DNA of 64,000 nucleotides from Megalobrama amblycephala (Eukaryota; Chordata; Actinopteri; Cypriniformes; Xenocyprididae): NCBI RefSeq assembly GCF_018812025.1, contig NC_063061.1, forward strand, positions 29,514,585 to 29,578,584, read 5' to 3'. The notes under the pieces were generated by a model. It was not told the origin of the DNA. It was given only the letters and a program-made list of their open reading frames with translations, and did no database searches. This document shows, one piece after another, positions 50,328 through 62,300 of the stretch (positions are counted from its first letter, which is position 1; every line of letters starts with the position of its first letter). The position numbers and the translations under genes are program-made.

Positions 50328-53300
50328 GTAAGACTACATTAAAACACTACAACATTAACCAACAGGAAATAACATAGACAACATGTGCACCTTTGTTCAT
50401 TTCATGTCAATGAAAATGTGGTCCCTTTTCATGGATTTCATCAACAGCAACAAGTGGCCCCCACTGATGATGAGACCGGTAAGGAGCTGGTTCTTGCTCT
50501 GTATGACTACCAGGAGAAGAGTCCACGTGAGGTCACCATGAAGAAGGGCGACATCCTCACTCTGCTCAACAGCACCAACAAGGTGATTTAATAGGCACGC
50601 TGCATGTGTTACTTAGCATGCCTGTTTGGATCTAAATGACAGTTTGGACTCATGCAAGTGATGTATATTAATCTTGTCCTCAGGACTGGTGGAAAGTGGA
50701 AGTGAATGACAGGCAGGGCTTTGTTCCCGCGGCGTACGTGAAGAAGTTGGACCCGACTCAATCTTCCTCTCGTGAGAATCTGCTAGATGAACAGGGCAGC
50801 ATCGCTCTGCGACAGGAGCAGATTGAGAATCAGTAAGAGTCATTCTGCCTTCAGTTATCTTATAAAATGATTGTGGGCAGATTTCTCACTGTATGTTCAA
50901 TATGCATTAGGGCTGTCAATGTACACTGCAGTTCAAAACATTTTCTAAAGGATCAGGTGACTGAATTTTCAGCAGCCTTTACTCCAGGAAACATAATAAC
51001 CTCGCTAAACAACTTTAATCGATTGAAAGCCCTAATGTGAACATTTATTTGTAGTTATTTTTCTACCTCACATCTTACATTCCAACAAAATCATTTCTTT
51101 TTAACACGAAGCCTCTTAAGATCTTTGCAGCTTTATTCTTCCTGTGTCTCAGAAAGTGCATCTGTTCAAAACTAACTCTTAATAATGTTTCTGACCCCTC
51201 ATTACTCCTCTTTTTCCTTTATTTTCTTTCTTTCTTCTTAATTTGAATGCTTGCATGTGTCTGCTTGCCCTGCCCTGTGGCAGGACTGTGGTCATCAAGG
51301 AGGTGTGCAGCGTGTCTGTGCGCATGAAGCAGGTGGAGGAACTGTGAGTATGGGCCCAACCTATATCATTCCTTTGATCAAAGAAGCCTTTGATCAATCG
51401 TTGCAAAACTCTCGTCCTCATTCCTCTCATCCATTGTGGCATTTCTATCACACTTTATGTCCTCTAACATTCTATCCTTCCTATTATTTCTCTCTCTAGC
51501 TATCAGATCATTCTCATTTCTCCTCAACTCTTCTATTCCATCAAGGGATAGAAGTTCACATCTCTTCTGAGGATTTTGTTATTCTGAGCTTTCTTCATTT
51601 GTAGAATTGGTGTCTAGATTTCATTCTGCATTTTCAGTGGCTGACTATGCAGATTTCTTGTCAGTAGTTGAACCCCTGTCTGTTTCCACCTCATTTCCTC
51701 TCCTAGAGGAAATTCCTTTTCCAATCCCTGTGTTGAGGTGGGAGTTGCATTTACGGTTCTGACTTCTCTCTTTATCCCTCTCTCCTTCTCTATCAGGTAT
51801 GGTACACTGCAAGACTTGGGAGAGAAGAGGAAGGACATGCTGGAGAAGAGCTGCAAGAAGTTCATGCTTTTCCGTGAGGCGAACGAACTGCAGCAGTGGA
51901 TCAATGAGAAAGAGTCAGCGCTTACTAATGAGGAGGTTGGCTCTGACCTGGAGCAAGTGGAAGTGCTGCAGAAGAAGTTTGATGACTTCCAAAAGGTATG
52001 TTTTTCCTACACCTCTGAAACATTTATCATCGGATACTAGCATTTGCTTGTACATCCTAATTCTAAACTTTTTGTTTTTTTGTTTACTAGGATCTGAAAG
52101 CAAATGAGTCTCGGCTGAGGGACATAAATAAGGTAGCATCTGAGCTGGAGTCTGAAGGACTGATGGCGGAAGAGGCTCCGGTTGTGCAGGCCCAGGTGAG
52201 AAAAAAAACACTTTATACACCGTGAATTTGGTTATACATACACATACATACAAAAGTTTGGGATTGGTAAGATTTTTTTTTTTAATGTTTTTGAAAGAAG
52301 TCTCTTATGCTCACCAAGGCTGCATTTATTATTATTATCAAAAATACAGTAAAATCAGTATTATTGTGAAATATTGTTACAATTAAAGTAGTTGTTTTCT
52401 AGTTTAATATATTTTAAAATGTAATTTATTCCTGATTATCAAAGTTTAATTTTCAGCATCATTACTCCAGTCTTCAGTGTCACGTGATCCTTCAGAAATC
52501 ATTGTAATGTGCTGATTTGCTGCTCTAGAATTATTTATTATTATTATCAGTGTTGAAAACACAGCTGCTTAATATTTTTGTCAAAACCGTGATGCATTTT
52601 TTTCAGGATTCTTTGATGAATAAAGTTCAAAAGAACAGCATTTATTTGAAATCAAAATCTTTTGTAACATTATAAATGTCTTGAAAGTCAAGTTTAATCA
52701 ATTTAACACATCCTTACTGAATAAAAGTGTTAATAAAAAAAACTTACTGACCTCAAACTTTTGAATGGAAGTGTGAATCATGTTTTCTAAGTGAGTCATT
52801 CCACTCATCAGTTTTATGTTTACATCGAAACGTGGGAGTGTACATTCGTATTAACCAAGTATTTTTTTAGCTGTGACAGAAAAATATGAAGGCCGTCTGT
52901 CATTTTGACAGATTACACTGCGATCTGATATAACTGTAATTCCCACCCCTGTCCAGTTGGTGGCCAGTGCACTCCAGTGTGGCAGCAGAGCATGGCTGCA
53001 TCCATCAGAACAAAATTAAAACTGCCATGAGAAGTTGTCTGTCCGAGGCAAAGACACAAAATCTAATGACATTTGACTCTGCATCAGTCTCATTTGAAGT
53101 GTTTGATGTACAGAAATCACCCAGTTTAAATCCATGCAGACCAGGAGGAAGGTTTGAGTTTAGGCAGATGCAAAAAGTCGATTGAGTTTAGTTTAGTTCG
53201 TTTTATTCATACTTTTAATCATAATTGTATTTTGTATTATTGTATTCATATTTGCTCAAAAAAAAAAAAAAAAAGTTAAATTCACGAGTAATAATTGATT

Positions 53301-56300
53301 ATGACAGAAGTTTTTTGACCCTGTCCATCAAAATGAGAAGCAATGAGAAAGTCTAAGGCAGCCACTGTATATATCAGAGTAGTCTGCTTATTGGTATGCC
53401 TGAATTTATGAGCATTATAGATGTGATGATCTTACCTATTTTTTCCCCTTTCTCCTTCCGAACCTACATTCCCTCATCCCACCATCCCTTCATCCTGCCA
53501 TCAGCAACTAGAGATGCTGGGCTCAGCTCCTGGCAAGGTCATTATTATTTTATATCATTCATCTAGTCTCTACAACAGATTGTCTTCATGAAACAAATGC
53601 AAGAATATCATGTGTTGTTCTTGTGGGTTGAACTGATTGTATTTATATTTTATTTCACAGGATGAAGCTGACTCTAAAAGTGCTTCTCCATGGAAGGTAA
53701 TATAACATGTTGAATTTGAAATGCTTTAGACTTACCATCTAATCCTGGGTCTTTGAGATTGATGCATGTGTAGTTTTGATGCAGGGTCTTGTTTGACCTC
53801 TATGTCAGTCACAGTGTTGTTTGGTGACTGTGCTTGCAGAATGACAAGCACAGTCTGGTTCTTTTAATTCACATGATGATACTCTCTTGATTGGTGTGAT
53901 TTTTGTCTGTTCTTTTCCTGTCTGTTTTTTGACTCTTGAAATTTTTCAACTCAATATAGTCTGTTCGCTTGGCTGTTCAAACAACGGCCAACTTTAATAC
54001 TATTAAGGTAAGATCCTAGGATTCCGTTGCAATCTTTAAATCATCCCTCAACCATCCCACTAAATCATGCATTGTGGCCTGTGTACCTGGAGGACTAACT
54101 CATTGTGGTGGTTTTGTACTGTTACCATGGTCTCTGGTTCCCTATGTCCCGTTACTGAACCATCAACTGTGCAAATGCATCCCACCCCCCTTTTCCTTTC
54201 ATGAGTCCATGTCGACCATTTGAAATACCTCCTTTTATGTCTTGACGCCATCTGTTTTTGGTGGGGGTAAAACGGCCATTCTAGAATGCATTAACGCTTC
54301 TTTTTTCAGTTTGTGGCAGATGCATCCACCCAAGTTTCCATATTTGCTAACTGTCATCACTCATCCTACATGCTTAAATGTTGTAGCCTTTCTCTTTGTG
54401 CCACTCATCCATACTGTTGCTTTTGCTGCTGATATGAAGAGCAAAGTATGATGCAAAGGATTTAGAAGCATTAATGTAGTGCTTTGGATAGTGGATTGGC
54501 ATGTTTCCAAATATACATTGCCAAAAAATGTTTGTTTCTCAACAGTTGTTTTATATCATTCAAGAAGAATCTGCTGCCTGCTGTCAAGGATCACATCATT
54601 ATCTTATGTTGACCAGTAAAGTGAGCTCTGATTGGCTGCTAATGGTTTTATGTTTGTGTGTAGGAGCTGAACAACCGCTGGAGGGCCCTGCAGCAGCTGG
54701 CTGAAGACAGAAGCAACATGCTGGGTAGTGCTCATGAAGTGCAGAGGTTCCACAGGTACATATATGCCACTTATAGCAAAGATCAAAACTATGTGTCATT
54801 CATACTGTTATGTTCTTGTTATACTTGTATGATATGAGCCACATGAAATGCTGAGAAGTTCAGCTAAGTGTGTGATTTACAGGGATGCAGATGAGACTAA
54901 GGAATGGATTGAAGAGAAGAACCAAGCCCTGAACACCGATAACTACGGCCATGACCTCGCCAGCGTGCAGGCTCTGCAGCGCAAGCATGAAGGCTTTGAG
55001 AGAGACCTGGCCGCTCTAGGAGACAAGGTAAAAATGGTCATATTCATTGGTTTAGTTTAAGTTTTCTTTGTTTATTCCTTGCCTAGAACGTCGGCTAAGT
55101 ATCCTCTTCTCCCTGTGGCAGGTGAACTCACTGGGTGAGACTGCTGAGCGTCTGATTCAGTCTCATCCAGAGGCTGTGGATGACATCCAGGAGAAGTGCA
55201 CTGAGCTGAACACAGCCTGGAGCAGCCTGGTGGGTCGTGCTGACCAACGCAAAGAAAAACTGGGCAACTCTCATGACCTGCAGCGCTTCCTCAGTGACTT
55301 CAGGTGAGAAGGATATATAAAAAGATATGAAAATAAGAGATGCAAAAGGAACAACTTAGAGAAACTTGGTGGCATCAATGGAGACAGAGCGCATTTAGGC
55401 CACACCCATACTGGGGGGGGAAAGTATCCTACCGTCCCAGTTGACTTTGTATTGCGTGAGGCTGCCTCCTTGTCATTTCTGACTTCTAAAAATAATAATA
55501 ATAATGTCTAAACACTTCTGTGTGACAAGGTGTACAGCAAACAAGCTAAAAAACCCAGAACTAAGTTTTTTATAAGCTACCGAACCTTAAAAGCCAGCCT
55601 TTAAGGAGAAAAAAGTGGATACAGGCAATAAAAAGTGAAGCATCAGCATGAAGAATGGGTAAATTTTGGGATCCTGACACTCAGTATGCCTCAGTATGCT
55701 TGCGTGTGCTGTAAACATTTTGTCACTGTTAAGTCAAATATCCAAATGTCAGTTTTATGTATTATATTTCCTGTCGCTGATTACATTCCCCTTCAGTTGG
55801 GGTAGTTCTCAGTGTAATATAACATGTTGCGCTCTGTCTCAATTGTCTGTATCCAATTTTGTGTCCTTAAACGCTCGTTTTTTTGGGTCGACAGCTTCTA
55901 AAAACTTCTGGGTTTTTTATCTTGTTTGCTGTACACCTTGACACATAGCAGCTTTTAGACATTGTTCTGTTTTTTAGTTATAAGTCAGAAATGACAAGGA
56001 GGCAGCTTTACGCAATACAAAGTCAGACGGTTGGATTGTTTTCTCCCCGGTGGGCGTGGTTTTCAGATTATGACGCGTGTCGCTCTGTCTCTATAGTAGC
56101 AGTAGCAAGCCTCTAAACAAATCTGTGCTTCTTTCTCACAGAGATCTCATGTCCTGGATCAATGGCATCAGAGGGCTTGTGTCCTCTGACGAGCTAGCCA
56201 AAGACGTCACTGGAGCTGAAGCCTTGTTGGAGAGACATCAGGTATTGAATGCTGCCAAAAACATCTGGGATCTGTATTTTGTCACATGACTGTTTACTGT

Positions 56301-59300
56301 TAATAATACTATTTAGTTGTTCATGGGTTTTGCAAATGATTTATTAAACACTCACACCTCAAATCCTGTAGGAACACCGTACTGAGATCGATGCTCGTGC
56401 AGGCACCTTCCAGGCCTTTGAGCAATTTGGACAGCAGCTTCTGGCCCGTGGCCACTACGCCAGCCCTGAGATCCAACAGAAGCTGGAGGCTCTTGACCGG
56501 GAGCGTGCCGACCTGGAGAAGGCCTGGGTTCAGCGCAGGATGATGCTGGACCAATGTCTGGAGCTGCAGGTCAGCAAGGACTCTGTTTACTTTTAACACG
56601 CAAAACTTTGACATTAGGAAATGTTACAGTCAAATTACATTATATGTTTCTTTTTGTCTTCTGCAGCTATTCAACCGTGACTGCGAGCAGGCTGAAAACT
56701 GGATGGCAGCTCGCGAGGCCTTCTTGGCCAGCGATGACAAGGGAGACTCCCTGGACAGTGTGGAGGCCCTCATCAAGAAACACGAGGACTTTGACAAGGC
56801 TATCAATGTGCAGGTCAGCAAGTGCCATTGTGATATGATGATGTAGTCAATCTCAACATTATTTGATTTTGAACGTGGAGTTTTAGTTTTTTGCTAATCA
56901 CTTCAATTTGTCTGTCTTTGCAGGAAGAGAAGATTGCAGCACTGCAGTCTTTTGCTGACCAGCTCATTAGTGCTGACCACTACGCTAAGCCTGAAATCTT
57001 CAATCGCCGCAATGAAGTCTTGGACAGGTCAGGCTCCTTCTGTTTTATACTGTGCAGACTGAGTGAATCCTTCCCATGTGAATATTTGTGATTTTCATGT
57101 GATTTAATTTTAAAACAGTATGTCTTTCGGACCTCCAGGTGGCGCCGTCTCAAGGCTCAGATGATTGAGAAACGCTCTAAGCTGGGTGAGTCACAGACTC
57201 TGCAGCAGTTCAGCAGAGATGTAGATGAGATTGAAGCGTGGATCAGTGAGAAACTCCAGACCGCCACCGACGAGTCTTACAAGGATCCCACTAACATCCA
57301 GGTAACGTCACATTTCAGGCATCGGTCTCTGAACAGATCTTATCAACATTTTTGCAGACATGCTAAAGTTCTAAAGATGAATATCCCGCTTAAGTCTAAC
57401 CTTGTAAATCTATTAATACCATAATAAATTAAAGTGCAAATTAAAATGTTTCTCTTGTTATCCCCGCCTCAACCAACCCCAAGTGTTTTATTAAATGGGA
57501 AATTAAACTGAACCTCTGTCTGTGTTCCCATTGTCTGTTTCTAGCTGTCCAAGCTGCTGGTAAGTGCAGTAGTGTGCCAGAGCTAACTAACCCCAGTAGG
57601 GTTTCTCCACTTGTCCGTTGTCTTGTTTTGTCTGTAAATGTGTATTTGAGTTCCATATGTCTTGCTTTGTATAGCATCATAAGTTGTTTGTCATTGTTCC
57701 TTCCCGTGCCCCATCGTTGCAGCCTTTAATTTTTTTTAATTGCTGGGTGTGGCCTCCATTTTCTTGTTTTGTCATTGAAGTTGGGATGTCTTGATTTAAA
57801 TTTGTTCTACACAGAAAACCTGTGCATCTCACAGAATTATGGATCTAAGAGCAAACTTTGGCAAAAAGAAGTATGTCAAGAAATTTTTGGCTGTGTTTGG
57901 AATAGCATACTATTCATTATGTGATTTTAATGAAGTATATATGTATATTTTTGATATATTTTTACTAGTGGGTGCAGGACTCTATAGTTCATTTATGTAA
58001 GTGAGGATAGCAAAATAAAGTAAACTGTGATATATTATACCCAAAAATTCTTCATACAGTGGACTACCAGTAAAATTGATAAAGTTGGAACCAAAAATTA
58101 TTCAGACACTTTGACCTGACCATGTTTTGCTTAAGTGTTATCTGACATAATTAAGATTATTTTTTTCTGACACATTTTTTAAACTATAGTGAATAATCTG
58201 TATTAATGAATGAAGTGTTCAAGGTGTCTGAATAAGTTTTGGTTTGACTGTGTGTATGTGTGTGTGTGTGTATATAAGAAATATATATATATTTACACAT
58301 ACACAGTATATTCTTATTTTCTTATTTTAACTTATTATTTTTATTATTATTAACAAAGAAACATGAAAATCAGAAAAACTAAAAAAAATTTTAAAAATTC
58401 CCCTCGAATCATGCAGTCCTATTGTCACGTGGCCTCATTATGTTACTTTCCAGTTATCATCCCAGAAATAATTGTTTGTTTTTTAAGTTTAAATTGTTGT
58501 AACTCTTGGTCATCCAATCAAATTGTCAAGAATAAAAATGTGAAATGTGTCAAGTTCACATTAAAGGTGTGCTCAACAGTGTGCTCAAATTGCTTAAATG
58601 CACTTAATACATCTAATATGCATGCTGCAATAGTGGTATGTTATAATATGGTTTGTTGCTATTCCGAACATAGCCACAATACTGTATCAACCCAGAGAGA
58701 GAAGGCTGAAAGGTGCTTTCAAAACAATTAATTCTGCTTTGCTTTTTGTGGAATACTGTGTTAAAACATTAGAATCAGTTTCATGTGTGCTACGGCCAGA
58801 ATCCATATGCAGTTGCAGTACCAGCAAACCGGCTTCTTTTTAGTGTATCGGCAAATGCTTTAGATGAGCCTTTTGGAAGTGCTTTTTTCCTTCTCTCCAT
58901 CTCTCTGGGTGAAATAAAATGTGTAATGATCTTAAACAAAACACCCCAACTCCTAGGTTCTCCACAGAGTTCAGTGTGTGCTGGATCGTGTCCGGTTCAT
59001 TTTATTGAATGTTCCATCAGGCTTTGAATGTGTCATGTTTATAGAATGAGTTCCACGTTACGTGTTTGGTCTTTGTTTGGTGGTTTGTAAATTCACAGTC
59101 ACTTCACATTCTGTGTTTTGTTTTTTTGTGTAATGTACACATTTTAATTTTTATTTTGAAATATGTGCACTGTTGTGACCTACAGATAAGACATCACTTT
59201 TCACAAACAGTCTAAACAAGGGCATACACATAAAACACACACATATAGGTTACAGTAGCGTTGAATATGCACCGCTTTCATGGACATTGAGTTTTTACAC

Positions 59301-62300
59301 ATAGATGTTTATATATCAGTGTCCCGTACACCTACAGAGGTAGATACAAAACCAGCTATTGCTTTTTCACACCTGCACTTTGCATGACTTCACTGTGTGG
59401 CTCAGTTTAGCTGTATTTCGCTTTCTTGCCACTTTCAGAGCAAACACCAGAAGCACCAGGCTTTTGAGGCTGAGTTACACGCTAATGCTGATCGTATCCG
59501 CGGGGTGATAGACACTGGCAATGCTCTCATCCAGAGAGGTGCCTGTGCTGGAAGTGAGGATGCTGTCAAGGTAACTTTCAGAAGCATTTCAGAAATAGGC
59601 AGCTGGTGAGTTATGGTCTGTGCTCATTTTGCTGTGGTCGCGCTCATATTTGCTCTCAGGCTCGTCTTAACGCTCTGGATGAGCAGTGGCAGTTCCTCGT
59701 CAACAAATCTGCTGAGAAGAGTCAGAAACTAAAGGAGGCAAACAAGCAGCAGAACTTCAATACTGGCATCAAGGACTTTGACTTCTGGCTGTCTGAGGTA
59801 TTTATATGTGATGTAATAGCTACTTGGGATAGTTCTTGGTTGGTCTTTACTTAAATCCTGACTATTTAATATTTTAATCAAATAATAATGATAATAATAA
59901 TCAAAATAAATATTATTATATACAAATTATATTTTTATTATATTAATAATAATAATAAAGAGACCAATATTGATGTAGTTATACAATTTCTAACTAGAAT
60001 AATTCCACAAATACTGACATTTTTCCTTCGGCCCTTAGGTTGAGGCTCTTCTTGCCTCTGAGGATTATGGGAAAGATCTGGCCTCAGTCAACAATCTGCT
60101 TAAGAAGCACCAGCTTTTGGAAGCTGACATCTCTGCTCATGAGGTAGCTCACCGACTGTAACTCCAGACATACTCATCAGTTTATTCTCATTTAGCACAT
60201 TCTGATGGCTCGTTGTTGTCTTTGTGCTCTTATAGGATCGTCTGAAGGATCTTAATGGCCAGGCTGACAGCCTGATGGCCAGCAATGCCTTCGACACTTC
60301 CCAGGTCAAGGACAAGCGTGACGCCGTCAACGGACGCTTTGTCAAAATCAAGAGCATGGCTGCTGGCCGCCGTGCCAAGCTGAACGAGTCGCATCGTCTG
60401 CACCAGTTCTTCAGGGATCTGGACGATGAGGAATCTTGGATCAAGTATGGTTTACATCATTCTGAGTGGTCTAAAATTTATTACACACTAACCGTTTTTT
60501 CTTTTGAGGCTGTATATTAGATCTAATTCATTCTCTTCCATTAGGGAAAAGAAGTTGTTGGTGAGCTCGGAGGACTACGGACGTGATTTGACAGGAGTAC
60601 AGAATCTGAGGAAGAAGCACAAGAGGCTGGAGGCTGAGCTGGGAGCACACGAGCCGGCCATTCAGGTGAGGAGGCATCTGCGATTTTGTTACATATTGAT
60701 CCATGGAAGTGAAAAAGTCTTGAGCGTATTAAAGGTCTAGTGAATTATAACTCTGAATGCTAACAGAGTATTTTTGTGGCCTTGCAGTCTGTGTTGGAGA
60801 CTGGGAAGAAGCTTTCTGATGACAACACCATAGGACAGGAGGAGATCCAGCAGAGGCTGGCCCAGTTTGTGGAGCATTGGAAGGAACTGAAAGATCTGGC
60901 TGCTGCTCGGTGAGAACTGTATTTTGCTATTTTACTTTTTTCTATTCTATTTTTTTGTTATAATATTACTGTTTTTACTGCATTTTCGATCAAATAAATT
61001 CAGTCTCTGTAAAATATTGTCAACCCCCAAACATTTGAATGAAAATTTGTTTGGTTTGCCATTTTTTTTAGTGGGCAGAGGCTTGAGGAGTCGCTGGAAT
61101 ACCAGCAGTTTGTGGCAAATGTGGAGGAAGAGGAAGCCTGGATTAATGAGAAACTGAACCTGGTTGGAAGTGAGGATTACGGTGATACGCTGGCAGCCGT
61201 ACAGGTGTGAAAAACTATAATTCACCTCATTATTCATTGGATGAAAATAAACCACATTTAGCTGATTATAGCTGGATTTTGGACACACCATCATATTGCT
61301 GTTTTTTTGTGTGTGTCTTAATTTGGCTCTTCGTTTCCAGGGCTTGCTGAAGAAACATGAAGCGTTTGAAACCGATTTTACCGTGCACAGGGACCGAGTG
61401 AATGATGTGTGTTCCAATGGAGATGAACTTATCAAAAAGGTATAGTTCAACTACTATAAAGTCCCCTTTGACCCTTTAATGTTTAATCACAGACAGTTTC
61501 TTTGTTCATTACAGTTTCAATATCATTACATCATATTGTTGCTTTTGTGCAGGAGAACCACAATGTGGAGAACATCATGGCTAAAATGAAGGCCCTGCGT
61601 GGGAAGGTGTCAGAGCTTGAGAGAGCCGCAGCTCAGAGGAAGGCCAAGCTGGATGAGAACTCTGCCTTCCTGCAGTTCAACTGGAAGGCTGATGTGGTGG
61701 AGTCATGGATTGGTGAGTTAATGATATTTCATGCAAATGAGAAGAAACTTTAATTTAAAAGAAGGATTGCCAAGAAATACAGTGCGATTTTCTCTTTTCA
61801 CTGTCTTTGGCTTGATCAGGTGAGAAGGAAAACAGCCTGAAGACTGATGACTATGGTCGGGATCTCTCTTCGGTGCAGACTCTGCTCACCAAACAGGTGT
61901 GACATTGCATATGACATATCTACAACACATTCAAAAACCATATTCTAGATATAGTCCTTTAAAATGTCTCAGTTGTATATTTTTTTGTAGATCCATGGCC
62001 GTTTTTAAACATTATACCTTAAGCACATCAAATCCTTTCAAGCTTTACTGCCAGATCTGACTGTCTTTCTTCTACCCATAGGAAACCTTTGATGCAGGGC
62101 TTCAGGCTTTCCAGCAGGAGGGCATCACCAACATCACAGCCCTGAAAGACCAGCTGTTGGCAGCCAAACACGTGCAGTCCAAGGCCATCGAGGCTCGTCA
62201 TGCCACCCTGATGAAGCGCTGGAACCAGCTGCTGTCCAACTCAGCCGCCCGCAAGAAGAAGCTTTTGGAAGCCCAGGAGCACTTCAGAAAGGTGTGAAGA

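Noticed and set aside
58363..58731. 122-codon open frame in an SPTAN1 intron
   Set aside because: Low-complexity, no family resemblance, no splice signals in the right phase.
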